From NCBI RefSeq assembly GCF_004769405.1, contig NZ_RQES01000019.1, positions 1 through 64,000 on the forward strand: a stretch of DNA of 64,000 nt, in the 5' to 3' direction. Shown piece by piece: positions 37,047 through 46,189 of the stretch. This stretch comes from Leptospira selangorensis. Lineage in GTDB: Bacteria > Spirochaetota > Leptospiria > Leptospirales > Leptospiraceae. Position numbers and translations under genes: made by a program. The notes beneath the pieces were generated by a model. That model had not been told where the DNA came from and searched no databases. It worked only from the letters and a program-made list of their open reading frames with translations. Within the stretch, counting starts at the first letter, position 1, and every line of letters begins with the position of its first letter.

Positions 37047-39182
37047 ATGCCTAAAACGAATTTCGATATTCTTTGGATCATTCTTTCTTCGGGATTGGTC
37101 TTTTTCATGCAGGCCGGGTTCTTATGTTTGGAATCCGGCCTAACGCGCACCAAGAATTCGATTAACGTAGCCATTAAGAATATTACCGACTTCGGGATCG
37201 CTACGCTTGTCTTCTATTCGATAGGATTCGGGCTTATGTTTGGTTCAACTTATTATGGTTGGATCGGAAAGGATATGTTCTTTCCTGATTTTTCCAAAAC
37301 GAGTCCTGAAACTTCCGTTTTTTTCCTATTTCAACTTATGTTCTGTGGGACCGCTGCCACTATAGTTTCTGGTGCAGTTGCAGAAAGAATGAAATTCGGT
37401 GCCTATATTATAGTCACCACGATCATTTCCTCTTTGATCTATCCGATTTTCGGCCATTGGGTTTGGGGAAGAAGTTTAGAAGATTGGAATCAATTTACCG
37501 GTTGGCTCACCCATCTTGGTTTTATGGATTTTGCCGGCTCCACTGCGGTTCATAGCGTAGGCGGATGGGTCGGCCTTTCTGCGATGATACTCATCGGTAA
37601 CAGAACTGGAAAATACGGTAAAGACGGATCAGTTCGAAAGATCACAGGGCATAATCTTCCACTTGCTATGCTTGGAACATTGATCCTTTGGTTTGGTTGG
37701 ATAGGATTTAATGGGGGAAGTACTCTTGCATTCACATCCGAAGTTCCAAAGATTATTGCGAATACTATGTTTGCAGCGTCGGGCGGAATGGCTTCCAGTT
37801 TGATTTACGGTTGGATCCGATTAAAATATGCAGAAGCTACTCTTCCTTTAAACGGAACCTTAGCAGGACTTGTTGCAATCACTGCTCCTTGTAATGCGGT
37901 TAATTCTTTGGAATCACTTTTGATCGGACTAATTGCTGGAATTTTAATGTTTGAAGCAGGAGTTCTTTTAGACAAACTTAAGCTGGATGACGCTGTTGGA
38001 GCTATTCCTGTTCATCTTGTTTCCGGTATCTGGGGCACCTTAGCAGTGGGATTTTTTGGTGATCTGGCTATTTTAGGCACTGGATTAGATAGGAATACTC
38101 AGATTCTCATTCAGTTACTCGGCGTCGTTTCTTGTGCAATTCTTTCTTTCGGTGTGAGTTATCCTCTTCTTTTTGTTATACATCGTTTTTATAGCCTGAG
38201 AGTTTCTCCTCAGAATGAATACCAAGGCCTGAATTATACAGAACATAGAGCCACTACTGAGCTAATAGATCTATTTTTAGAAATGGAATATCAGAAACAG
38301 ACAGGTGACCTAAGCCAAGATCTTTCGATAGAACCATTTACGGAAGTAGGGCAGATCGCTGAAAGATATAACCTAGTGCTGGATAAAATCAGGACCAATA
38401 TTAAAGAAAAAGAAACTTTGGCTATTGAGTTGGAGCATAACTTAAGTTTACTCCAAAGTGATCTATCCACTGCTCGAAAGATCCAATCCGGGATCATATC
38501 TCAGGAAGATAAGCTCACAGTCGATTTAGAAATTACGGTAAGATATCTTCCTCTTACAGAAGTAGGAGGGGATTTTTTCGATATCATGGAACTTCGTCCA
38601 GGCCTGACCAGAGTATTTCTTGCGGATGCGACCGGACATGGAGTGCAGGCTGCTCTTTTGACTATGGCAATCAAAGCGATTTATGAATCTCTAAAACGTG
38701 GGATTTATAGTGTTACTGAAATTTTGTATCATTTAAACAATGAGTTCTTACATACATTCAAAAATTTGAATCAATTTTTTACCTGTATAGTGGTCGATAT
38801 AGACACAAATTTGAATTTGATCCGGTATTCCTCTGCGGGACATGTTCCTCAATATTTGATCCAAGACAGAGAGATCCACTCTTTGGAAAAAACCGGAAGG
38901 ATCATGGGGGTTATTCCGAATACAAAATACACTTCCAATGAGATGGAATTTACCCAAGATTCTAAGCTGATACTTTTTACAGATGGTCTTTTTGAACAAT
39001 GGAATTCAAATAAAGAGGAGTTTGGAGAAAAAAGAGTAGAGGCGATCATAGGAAACCTAAAAGGAATCCCGATCGGAGACGGGATCGATCAAATATTAAA
39101 GAAATTGGATGAATTTTTGGACGGCTCTCCAAAACAAGATGATATCTCAGTTTTAGGGATCAGCAGAAAAATCAAAAAATAG
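37047..39182 (+). CDS. Ammonium transporter fused to a SpoIIE/PP2C-type phosphatase
   Basis: About 711 residues from the ATG at 37047; a TTG at 37008 is in frame but less likely. The first ~400 residues form an Amt/Rh channel with ~11 helices: VFFMQAGFLCLESGLTR, GHWVWG, FAGSTAVHSVGGW, and WFGWIGFNGGS. A HAMP-like/coiled linker (~430-480) follows (AERYNLVLDKIRTNIKEKETLAIELEHNLS). The last ~220 residues are a SpoIIE serine phosphatase domain: LPLTEVGGDFFDI, LADATGHGVQAALLT, SSAGHVP, DGLFEQWN, QDDISVL. It likely senses or carries ammonium and dephosphorylates a cytosolic partner, perhaps an anti-sigma antagonist. No GlnK gene is adjacent. Confidence 0.9.
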   Translation: MPKTNFDILWIILSSGLVFFMQAGFLCLESGLTRTKNSINVAIKNITDFGIATLVFYSIGFGLMFGSTYYGWIGKDMFFPDFSKTSPETSVFFLFQLMFCGTAATIVSGAVAERMKFGAYIIVTTIISSLIYPIFGHWVWGRSLEDWNQFTGWLTHLGFMDFAGSTAVHSVGGWVGLSAMILIGNRTGKYGKDGSVRKITGHNLPLAMLGTLILWFGWIGFNGGSTLAFTSEVPKIIANTMFAASGGMASSLIYGWIRLKYAEATLPLNGTLAGLVAITAPCNAVNSLESLLIGLIAGILMFEAGVLLDKLKLDDAVGAIPVHLVSGIWGTLAVGFFGDLAILGTGLDRNTQILIQLLGVVSCAILSFGVSYPLLFVIHRFYSLRVSPQNEYQGLNYTEHRATTELIDLFLEMEYQKQTGDLSQDLSIEPFTEVGQIAERYNLVLDKIRTNIKEKETLAIELEHNLSLLQSDLSTARKIQSGIISQEDKLTVDLEITVRYLPLTEVGGDFFDIMELRPGLTRVFLADATGHGVQAALLTMAIKAIYESLKRGIYSVTEILYHLNNEFLHTFKNLNQFFTCIVVDIDTNLNLIRYSSAGHVPQYLIQDREIHSLEKTGRIMGVIPNTKYTSNEMEFTQDSKLILFTDGLFEQWNSNKEEFGEKRVEAIIGNLKGIPIGDGIDQILKKLDEFLDGSPKQDDISVLGISRKIKK

Positions 39183-39250
39183 AAATTTATATTACGGTTA
39201 TAAACTTGTGAAAAACCCTTGAGTTACTACTATGATAATTCTCAAGATCT

Positions 39251-39601
39251 ATGTTATATCTTATACTTAAATACGCAGTGACTTCTGCATTAGTGGTTTT
39301 AATTTCTGAAATTGCTCGTAGAAATGATCGAGTAGGAGCCTTGATTGCTTCTCTTCCTTTGGTGACCATTTTGACATTATTATGGTTGCAGTTTGAAAAA
39401 ACAGATCCTGAAAAAATATCTAATCATGCATATTATACTTTTTGGTTTGTGATCCCTACTTTGCCAATGTTCTTGGTATTTCCTAAACTGTATTCTACAT
39501 TCGGTTTTTGGTCTGCACTTGGATCTTGCGTTCTACTTACTATTTTACTTTTCATTTCTTTCAATTACGTTCTTGAAAAATTCGGCATCAAACTTATTTA
39601 A
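39251..39601 (+). CDS. DUF3147 family membrane protein
   Basis: 116 residues with four hydrophobic segments. The pattern KYAVTSALVVLISEIARRNDRVGALIASLPLVTIL is that of DUF3147 small membrane proteins, of unknown function. It lies 68 bp after the Amt-SpoIIE gene and 77 bp before the kinase-like gene. Confidence 0.8.
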   Translation: MLYLILKYAVTSALVVLISEIARRNDRVGALIASLPLVTILTLLWLQFEKTDPEKISNHAYYTFWFVIPTLPMFLVFPKLYSTFGFWSALGSCVLLTILLFISFNYVLEKFGIKLI

Positions 39602-39678
39602 GTTTCTCGAAATTACTTCTTGCTCATGCATGTATAGTTATAGAATCAGTTTTTGTTTAATAAATAGAGAAGAGAATC

Positions 39679-40527
39679 ATGCCTGCCAAAAAATCAAACC
39701 GACCAAGCCCTGGAAAATCACTCGCAATAGGTAGGTCCGCCGAAATTTCGGAATACGGACAAGACAAAATCCTAAAATTATTTTTTAAAGAATTCCCTGC
39801 TTCTGAAGTAGATACTGAATATTCCAATTCCGTAATTGCTTTCTCGTCTAATGCCACTTCTATGAAATGTTATGAGAAGGTCAAGGTCGGAGATAGGCAC
39901 GGATTGATCTTTGATAGATTGGATGGAATTTCTCTCACCAAACTTCCAGACAAAAACCCTCTGGCACTTTTCAGTCTTTCTAAAATACTCGCAGACCTTC
40001 ATCTGGATTTGCATAATAAAAAAACCAAGAAGATGAACGATATCAGAGCAGAAGCTGTGAAGGTTCTTTCTCGAGAACCACTTTCTTTTTTGAACAAAGA
40101 AGAGAAGAAGGTCGCAAAACGACTTATAGAAAATCTACCTGAAGGTTCTTCTATTTTACATCTGGATTTTCATCCTGAAAATGTGGTCGTTACAAAGGAT
40201 TCATTTGTGATCATAGATTGGATGACTGCTTTAAAAGGAGATCCGGCAGCTGATGTCGCTTCTACTGTCTTTTTATTCCAAGACGCGGAACTTTGGCCGG
40301 GAACTCCATTCTTAAAAGTTTTATTCTATACAGTGGTTCGAAAGTTCATCTTAAAAGGTTATTTAAAAAGATATCTCTCCGTTTCCGGAATGGATTGGAA
40401 GAATATAGAGAAATGGAGACTTCCTATATTAGTTTTTCGTTTAGGACTTTGGAATATCGAGAGTGAGAGGTCGGCTTTGCAAAAAGAGATCAGAGAGATC
40501 ATTTCTTCTTCGAAGGCAGGTAAATGA
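39679..40527 (+). CDS. APH-like phosphotransferase family protein
   Basis: 282 residues with the aminoglycoside phosphotransferase/choline kinase fold. The catalytic loop is HLDFHPENVVV and the metal motif is IIDWMTA. The N-terminal lobe carries a DGISLTKLPDK region. The substrate may be an alcohol, amine or lipid head group rather than an antibiotic. It overlaps glpD by 4 bp, suggesting a link to glycerol or glycerolipid metabolism; that link is inference. AGAGAA precedes the ATG. Confidence 0.85.
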   Translation: MPAKKSNRPSPGKSLAIGRSAEISEYGQDKILKLFFKEFPASEVDTEYSNSVIAFSSNATSMKCYEKVKVGDRHGLIFDRLDGISLTKLPDKNPLALFSLSKILADLHLDLHNKKTKKMNDIRAEAVKVLSREPLSFLNKEEKKVAKRLIENLPEGSSILHLDFHPENVVVTKDSFVIIDWMTALKGDPAADVASTVFLFQDAELWPGTPFLKVLFYTVVRKFILKGYLKRYLSVSGMDWKNIEKWRLPILVFRLGLWNIESERSALQKEIREIISSSKAGK

Positions 40528-42140
40528 ATCCTCAAAAATTGGATCGATTTATCGAAAGAGCAAAAGATGAGGCCTTCTTTGATGTATTGATTATAGGAGG
40601 TGGGATCACAGGTTCTGCCTTAGCCTATGAGGTAGCGAGTAGAGGACTTTCCGTTGCCTTGGTCGAAAAAGAAGATTTCGGTGGAGCAACATCATCTGCC
40701 ACAGGAAAACTGATCCATGGTGGACTCAGATACTTAAAACGTTTTGATCTGTCTTTAGTCAGGGAAGCACTTAAAGAAAGAAGGATCCTATCTAATATAG
40801 CTCCGAACCTTGTATATCCCTATCCGATGATACTTCCGAATCCCGGTCTTTTGGAAAGAATCGGTCTATTTGTATACGACCTACTTTCTTTTGATAGAAA
40901 CCGGACTTGGGACAAATCCAAAAAGATCCCTGCACATAAAAACCTTTCTAAAAAGGAGATCCAAAGCCGAGGTCTGGCTATGGATTCTGCGATCTATTTT
41001 TACGATTGTATCATGCCTAGCCCTGAAAGATTGACTCTTGCATTTCTAAAATCGGCAGTCCAAGAAGGTGCGTCGGTTTCCAATTATACAAGAGCGGAAG
41101 AATTAATTTTCGAAGGAAACCGAGTGATCGGGGCCATTGTTAAAGATATCATTCATAATAAAAACGTAAAATTAAATGCTTCTGTGGTTGTGAACGCTTC
41201 CGGACCTTGGAGCCAGGACCTTCTGAATGGGACTAAGAAGATAAAAGTCCCGGTCCCTAAAACAAGATCAGAAGGGATTTATCTGATCACAAAAAAATAC
41301 TTCGACACCATGGTGCTTCATGTAGGTAAAAAAGGACATTTCAGTTTTGCTCCCTGGAGAGGGAAAAATATGATCGGGCCTACTGAAAAAGCATATTATG
41401 GCCCTGTAGAAGACTGGAAACTTTCTCCCGAAAGTATTTTAGAATTTTTAGAATATATCAATTCTTCCGGTTTAATTTCTGAAAAATTAGAATTAAAAGA
41501 TATTGAGTTCGCTTATGGTGGACTTAGGCCTCTTGCAGAAACTGGAGGAGAAGATAAGGAAACGTATTCAGCTTCCCGAAAATCAGAATTGCAGGATCAT
41601 TCTAAGGATGGGATAGAGGGACTCATCAGTGCCGGCGGTGGAAAATATACAACTAGTCGTCACTTCGCAGAAAAAATATTCAAACTCATTCAAAGGAAAC
41701 TGCCTAAAAAAACAGGACCTAATGTTTCTGAGAAAAAATTCTTAAAGGGATGCGAGATTCCAAACATAGAATCTTATTTAGAAAATGCTAAAAATTCTTA
41801 TCCTAATGTTTCTAAAAATACTATAGAGTATCTGGTTCGTCATTATGGAACCGAATATGAATCCATTTTGGAATTAGCAAATTCTTCTAAACAGTTATCA
41901 GAAGTATTGGATGAAGATGGAGAATTGGCCGCTCAAGTTCTATACGCGATTCGTTTCGAAATGGCTATGAACTTGCAGGATATTTTGTTGAGACGAACCG
42001 GTCTCGGAACTGTTGGACTTCCAACAGACGATGTGCTCTCCAAAGTGACTGAGATTGCGGGCAAAGAATGGAATTGGTCTACAGAAAAAAAATCGGAAGA
42101 GATTGAGAAACTAAAAAGAAGACTAAAACTACTCGTTTGA
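40524..42140 (+). CDS. glpD: FAD-dependent glycerol-3-phosphate dehydrogenase
   Basis: 538 residues. The FAD motif VLIIGGGITGSALAYEVASRGLSVALVEKEDF is near residue 22, followed by ATSSATGKLIHGGLRYL, the GlpD signature. The C-terminal ~120 residues form the GlpD cap/DAO_C domain. It oxidises glycerol 3-phosphate to dihydroxyacetone phosphate at the inner membrane and passes electrons to quinone. It is coupled by ATGA overlap to the kinase-like gene upstream. Confidence 0.9.
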   Translation: MNPQKLDRFIERAKDEAFFDVLIIGGGITGSALAYEVASRGLSVALVEKEDFGGATSSATGKLIHGGLRYLKRFDLSLVREALKERRILSNIAPNLVYPYPMILPNPGLLERIGLFVYDLLSFDRNRTWDKSKKIPAHKNLSKKEIQSRGLAMDSAIYFYDCIMPSPERLTLAFLKSAVQEGASVSNYTRAEELIFEGNRVIGAIVKDIIHNKNVKLNASVVVNASGPWSQDLLNGTKKIKVPVPKTRSEGIYLITKKYFDTMVLHVGKKGHFSFAPWRGKNMIGPTEKAYYGPVEDWKLSPESILEFLEYINSSGLISEKLELKDIEFAYGGLRPLAETGGEDKETYSASRKSELQDHSKDGIEGLISAGGGKYTTSRHFAEKIFKLIQRKLPKKTGPNVSEKKFLKGCEIPNIESYLENAKNSYPNVSKNTIEYLVRHYGTEYESILELANSSKQLSEVLDEDGELAAQVLYAIRFEMAMNLQDILLRRTGLGTVGLPTDDVLSKVTEIAGKEWNWSTEKKSEEIEKLKRRLKLLV

Positions 42141-42214
42141 GGGATCTGGGTTTCGCTTACTTAGTAAATAAATTGCTTTGCAATCGAAAGCTGTTCGTCT
42201 AAATTACTTATCGA

Positions 42215-43447
42215 ATGTCAGGATTTCTTCCCTTGAATCGGAATATTAATAATTTATTATATATCTTCTGTGCGGTTTTGTTTATAAGTTGTGGGGCTAT
42301 TTCTACCGAAAACCCTTGTGATCCCTCAAGTGATACGTTTTTAAACACTCAACTTTTAAAATTCCTTGTAAACGATACGAGCTCCACCTGTGGGGGTGGA
42401 GCTATAGAAAATTCCTGCAATGTTTTTAAAAATGGAGAGGCGGCAACCATAGTTCTAGGCCAAGCCGATTTTACGGACAACAGTGCTTTTGGGACAGCTC
42501 CAAATCAATTTCGAGGTGTTGCTGGAGCCGCAATGGACGTTCAAGGGGGGCTTTGGGTATCGGATGCTTACGGCGGTCCTGCCGATTCTAGAATCCTGCA
42601 TTTCCCTTCACCTATACAGACGAATGCAGATGCAGATATTATACTTACTGCTAACCCACTGGAAGCAAGATTAATCGCCATGGATCTAAGCGGAGGGCTT
42701 TGGGTGGTTGCTGGAACTACTTCTACTGGGAACAAGGTTGTCCATTATGCTCCCGGAATGATTTCGGGAGATTCGCCTGATATGATGCTTGGAACTGGGG
42801 GTTCCGGAAGTAATCCTGACCAGCTTAATAATCCATATGGAGTTGCTGTAGATCCCACTGACGGGGGGGTATGGGTCGCAGATTATTTCAATAATAGGGT
42901 TACGCATTATCAAGCGCCTATTACAAACAGTATGTCAGCTGACAAAGCACTCGGTGTATTAGGTTTAAGTGGCGCAGGAAGCGGCGGGCCCGCATCTAAT
43001 ACTACGATAACCCGTCCTACAGGGGTTGCTGTGGATCCAGCGGGAAATCTTTGGGTTGCAGAGTACGGAAATAATAGGGTTCTTCGATTTAGCCCTCCTT
43101 TTTCAACTGGAATGCAAGCAAATATGGTTCTTGGACAACCCAATTTTACTACTTCTGCGTCAGGGTCGGGTCGTTTTGGCTTAGCAGGTCCCAATGCAGT
43201 TAGTATCGATTCCAGTGGAGCGGTTTGGGTAGCAGATACTGGTAATGGAAGGGCCGTCCGTTTTTCCCCTCCGTTTAGTAGTCTTGGGAAAGGAGCAGAT
43301 GCAGTATTAGGTAAACCGGATTTTAATGCAGGCTTTAACGCAGCCGCTACTGCGGAAAATACTGGAAGCGTTGTTTCCGTGGCAGCCGCTCCTTGCGGCC
43401 TTTGGGTAATGGATTCTAATAATAGGCGAGTCCTCTTTTTCCCTTAA
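42215..43447 (+). CDS. NHL-repeat lipoprotein
   Basis: 410 residues from the ATG at 42215. A signal peptide ends in lipobox LFISC. At least five NHL-type repeats follow, for example GVAVDPAGNLWVAEYGNNRVLRF and VSIDSSGAVWVADTGNGRAVRF, predicting a beta-propeller exposed at the envelope. No catalytic site is seen; a binding or scaffold role is likely. A dispersed repeat lies after its stop. Confidence 0.85.
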   Translation: MSGFLPLNRNINNLLYIFCAVLFISCGAISTENPCDPSSDTFLNTQLLKFLVNDTSSTCGGGAIENSCNVFKNGEAATIVLGQADFTDNSAFGTAPNQFRGVAGAAMDVQGGLWVSDAYGGPADSRILHFPSPIQTNADADIILTANPLEARLIAMDLSGGLWVVAGTTSTGNKVVHYAPGMISGDSPDMMLGTGGSGSNPDQLNNPYGVAVDPTDGGVWVADYFNNRVTHYQAPITNSMSADKALGVLGLSGAGSGGPASNTTITRPTGVAVDPAGNLWVAEYGNNRVLRFSPPFSTGMQANMVLGQPNFTTSASGSGRFGLAGPNAVSIDSSGAVWVADTGNGRAVRFSPPFSSLGKGADAVLGKPDFNAGFNAAATAENTGSVVSVAAAPCGLWVMDSNNRRVLFFP

Positions 43448-43456
43448 AAGATTTTT

Positions 43457-43517
43457 AGCGAACCCGCTTCGCGGATGCACCACAGGCGGTGCATCGCAAT
43501 ATTTCCGCTACTATCTC
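43457..43517. repeat. GC-rich dispersed intergenic repeat, copy 2 (partial)
   Basis: Between convergent genes. Contains CCCGCTTCGCGG, the hairpin GATGCACC/GGTGCATC with a 6-nt loop (43475-43496 region) and CCGCTACTATC, which is shared with the copy at 14266. It may also act as a bidirectional terminator. Confidence 0.6.
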
Positions 43518-43537
43518 TTTCGCTCTCTTTTCTAAAA

Positions 43538-44719
43538 TCATTTCTTAAAATTATAATTTTCTAATACGATAGCGATCCCTTGTCCTCCTCCTATACAAAG
43601 TGAGGCCACTCCATATCTTAAATTTCTACGTTTAAGTTCGTAGGCTAATGCTAATGTAACTCTCGTTCCACTGGCTCCTAGAGGATGGCCAATTGCGATC
43701 GCTCCTCCGTTTACATTCGTTTTTTCCGGATCTAATCCTAATTCTCTGATCACCGCTAAAGTTTGAGAGGCGTAAGCTTCGTTGATCTCGAATAGATCTA
43801 TATCTTTTATACTCAGTCCGGAATTTTGTAATGCTTTAGGGATCGCAAATACGGGACCTAACCCCATCATTTTTGGATCACAACCCACATTAGCATAACC
43901 TAATATGGATGCTAAAGGATTTGATCCGTTCTTTTTGACCCACTCCTCGGAAGCAAGTAGGACGGATGCCGCGCCGTCGTTGATTCCGGAGGCATTTCCT
44001 GCTGTGACGGTTCCATCTTTTGAAAATGAAGTCGGCAGATTTTTCAGTTGAGGTAAACATTCTTCGCCTCGTATCTGTTCATCTCTATCTAATAAGATAG
44101 ATTTTTTTCCTCCGGTTTGGACGGATATCATTTCGGAGGAGAAGGTTCCGGTCTTTGTGGCCTTCTCCGCTCTAACTTGAGAAATACCCGCCCATTCATC
44201 TTGTTCCGATCTGGAAATTTTGAAATGTTGGGAGATATTCTCTGCAGTCATTCCCATTGTCAGATCCGCAAAACAATCCGTGAGACTCTGAGCGAGTCGA
44301 TCTTCTGCGATTGTATCTCCGTATTTATTTCCCCATCTGGCACCTTTTAATACAAAGGGAGCATTACTCATGGATTCTGTTCCGCCAGCGAGTATGAGAT
44401 CGTTTTCTTTGGATCGGATTTTACGTGCGCCTATCAGTATACTCTCCAATCCGGAACCACAAAGTCTATTTACCGTAAGCGCACTGGATTGTTCAGAAAG
44501 ACCTGATCTGAGAGAGATATGTCTAGCAAGATAAGCGGAATCTTTATTGTCCTGTATTACATTTCCATAAATAGATTCCTCTATTTTGGAAGGATCTATT
44601 CCGGTTTTACGAATTGTTTCTTTGGCTGTAATTACCGCCAAATCGGAAGAACTATAGTCTTTTAGTCCTCCTCCGAACTTTCCAAAAGGGGTTCTCGCCC
44701 CATCTATTATGACTGTCAT
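43538..44719 (-). CDS. Thiolase (acetyl-CoA C-acyltransferase)
   Basis: 393 residues. Active-site motifs are intact: the nucleophile Cys in [11 protein letters not shown] (~residue 88), HPLGASGTR (~346) and CIGGGQGIA near the C-terminus. It either condenses acetyl-CoA or cleaves 3-ketoacyl-CoA in fatty-acid oxidation; sequence alone does not decide. AGGAAGA precedes the ATG. A palindrome (44731-44752) just upstream resembles the one in front of the MarR gene, suggesting control by that regulator. Confidence 0.93.
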   Translation of the reverse strand: MTVIIDGARTPFGKFGGGLKDYSSSDLAVITAKETIRKTGIDPSKIEESIYGNVIQDNKDSAYLARHISLRSGLSEQSSALTVNRLCGSGLESILIGARKIRSKENDLILAGGTESMSNAPFVLKGARWGNKYGDTIAEDRLAQSLTDCFADLTMGMTAENISQHFKISRSEQDEWAGISQVRAEKATKTGTFSSEMISVQTGGKKSILLDRDEQIRGEECLPQLKNLPTSFSKDGTVTAGNASGINDGAASVLLASEEWVKKNGSNPLASILGYANVGCDPKMMGLGPVFAIPKALQNSGLSIKDIDLFEINEAYASQTLAVIRELGLDPEKTNVNGGAIAIGHPLGASGTRVTLALAYELKRRNLRYGVASLCIGGGQGIAIVLENYNFKK

Positions 44720-44730
44720 ATTATCTTCCT

Positions 44731-44752
44731 ATATGTTGTATATACACTATAT
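44731..44752 (-). promoter_or_regulatory. Candidate MarR operator upstream of the thiolase gene
   Basis: Minus strand reads ATAGTGTATATACAACAT, matching ATAGTGTGTATGCACTAT in front of the MarR gene at most positions. It has a GTATATAC core with dyad symmetry and sits just upstream of the ribosome site. Confidence 0.5.
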
Positions 44753-44786
44753 ATCACATTACGATTCTTCGCATCTAATATAGTCT

Positions 44787-45257
44787 TTAGACCTGGTTTT
44801 GGGTTTCTAAAACCGGAATTTTTCTGACTTCAGATAATATCTTTAAGGTTTCTTGGAATTTAGATTTTCCTAAAGATTTAGTAAGCTCGCTCTGTGCATC
44901 TTCCCAAAGTAAGATGGCGTCCGCCAATTTGGATTCTCCCTTTTTGGTGAGAGACAAATTTCGGATATTCCCGGCTTCTTTTTTTTCGATCCGGATCAGA
45001 TTATCCCTTTTTAGGATCTCCAGACTTCTTTGTAGTGTGGTTCTGTCTATATCCGTAAGTCTGGAAAGGTCCGTGATACTACATTCTTCTTCGTGTCCAA
45101 TTCCCACTAAGATGCTGAATTGTGTTATTCTAAGCCCAGAAGGTTTGAGTATAGAATCATAATAGGAAGTAACTAATCTTGCGGTCCTTCTTAAACTTAC
45201 GTTCAGACAGGAGAGTCCTATTTTTTTGAGTTCAGAAGAGGAAGGTTTATTTTTCAT
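44787..45257 (-). CDS. MarR-family transcriptional regulator
   Basis: 156 residues, winged helix: LRITQFSILVGIGHEEECSITDLSRLTDIDRTTLQRSLEILKRDNLIRIEKK, then a long C-terminal dimer helix. It likely binds as a dimer to the inverted repeats ahead of itself and the thiolase gene; the ligand is not known, but acyl-CoA or a phenolic compound would fit the target. Confidence 0.87.
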   Translation of the reverse strand: MKNKPSSSELKKIGLSCLNVSLRRTARLVTSYYDSILKPSGLRITQFSILVGIGHEEECSITDLSRLTDIDRTTLQRSLEILKRDNLIRIEKKEAGNIRNLSLTKKGESKLADAILLWEDAQSELTKSLGKSKFQETLKILSEVRKIPVLETQNQV

Positions 45258-45269
45258 ATTTTCTAATAA

Positions 45270-45289
45270 AATAGTGTGTATGCACTATT
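45270..45289 (-). promoter_or_regulatory. MarR operator (perfect inverted repeat)
   Basis: AATAGTG and CACTATT separated by 6 bp, 13 bp upstream of the MarR start codon. The perfect dyad next to the regulator gene suggests autoregulation. Confidence 0.6.
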
Positions 45290-45325
45290 CGCAGGTCAAG
45301 CTTAAAAATGCCTATATAACCAAGG

Positions 45326-46012
45326 CTATTGTTTCAAAGCAGGAAACTCATGGATTTGTTTCGGGTGATTTTCTTTTAGTATTCTATAGGAAGAATCTTT
45401 TTCCTCCAAGATACATTCATCCAAAAGAGATCTAAATGCTCTACTTACGGATTCCGGGGTGGTTCCGATCAGCGAGGCCAATTGATTTTTGCTGATAGGA
45501 AGTGTGATAAATTTCTGAGAAGCTCCGCATTCTTTTAAAAAATTCAAAATCCTGTCTTTTACGGAGAGATACAGATTCTCTACCAATTTTTTTCTGAAAT
45601 AATTGAGATGTTGTATCGTTACAGCTGAAAATAAATAAAGAGCTTTGGTGTTTTCGAATAAGAAGGAGGTAAATTCTCTTTTAGGATAGTATATCAATTC
45701 TCCTTCTTTTAGCGCTTCGCAGAATGCAGGATAAAAACAGGGTTCATTTGGTTGAAAAATCGGATGAGAAGCGATCAATTCTCCCGGATAAAATACTTTC
45801 AGGATCGCTTCCTTTCCTTCTTGGGATAAGGAATACACTTTGAAAATACCGGATACGATCTCGAAAAATCCGTCATAAGGATCTCTTTCTCCGAAAACTA
45901 CTTCACCTTTTAAAATTTTTTTTCGAATGCCGATAGATGCAAGTTCATTTGGGAATTCCCTTTGGATCTCTATCCAATGTTCGCTTGTTTGAACGCTTAA
46001 CGTTTTAGCCAT
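45326..46012 (-). CDS. Crp/Fnr-family regulator (probable NO-responsive DNR/NNR type)
   Basis: 228 residues. A cyclic-nucleotide-binding-like beta roll (FGERDPYDGFFEIVSGIFKVYSLSQEGKEAILKVFYPGELI) and a C-terminal HTH with TTPESVSRAFRSL, where Glu-Ser-Arg match the residues Fnr uses to read TTGA. The N-terminal FeS cysteine cluster of Fnr is absent, so NO or redox sensing in the DNR/NNR manner is more likely. It is divergent from norCBQD with a perfect Fnr-type box between. No ribosome site precedes the ATG. Confidence 0.87.
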   Translation of the reverse strand: MAKTLSVQTSEHWIEIQREFPNELASIGIRKKILKGEVVFGERDPYDGFFEIVSGIFKVYSLSQEGKEAILKVFYPGELIASHPIFQPNEPCFYPAFCEALKEGELIYYPKREFTSFLFENTKALYLFSAVTIQHLNYFRKKLVENLYLSVKDRILNFLKECGASQKFITLPISKNQLASLIGTTPESVSRAFRSLLDECILEEKDSSYRILKENHPKQIHEFPALKQ

Positions 46013-46081
46013 AACAATTGTTTTATGTTCATTTTAAAAAATAATTCAAGCCAAAAGAGCTCAAAAATTTTCCAAACGTAC

Positions 46082-46095
46082 TTGATCTATATCAA
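46082..46095 (+). promoter_or_regulatory. Perfect Fnr/Dnr box in the nor promoter
   Basis: TTGATCTATATCAA is an exact TTGAT-N4-ATCAA site (extended CTTGAT/ATCAAG). A -10-like GAGAATACT lies ~30 bp further (46118-46126), which places the box near -41 to -44, the class II activation position. It is 101 bp from norC and 76 bp from the regulator gene. Confidence 0.8.
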
Positions 46096-46149
46096 GGAAA
46101 TTTTTTGAAACATCTCTGAGAATACTCTCGATTTCTAAATCACTGTTTC

Positions 46150-46171
46150 CCGCGAGCTCGCGGTTTTTTTT
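46150..46171 (+). terminator. GC hairpin plus T8 in the norC leader (possible attenuator)
   Basis: The perfect palindrome CCGCGAGCTCGCGG (46150-46163) is followed by eight T. It lies between the Fnr box and the norC ribosome site. The sequence is that of an intrinsic terminator with a 5-bp all-GC stem and an AGCT loop, inside the expected 5' leader rather than after a gene. Confidence 0.55.
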
Positions 46172-46189
46172 AAAGATAAGGAAGAGGGT

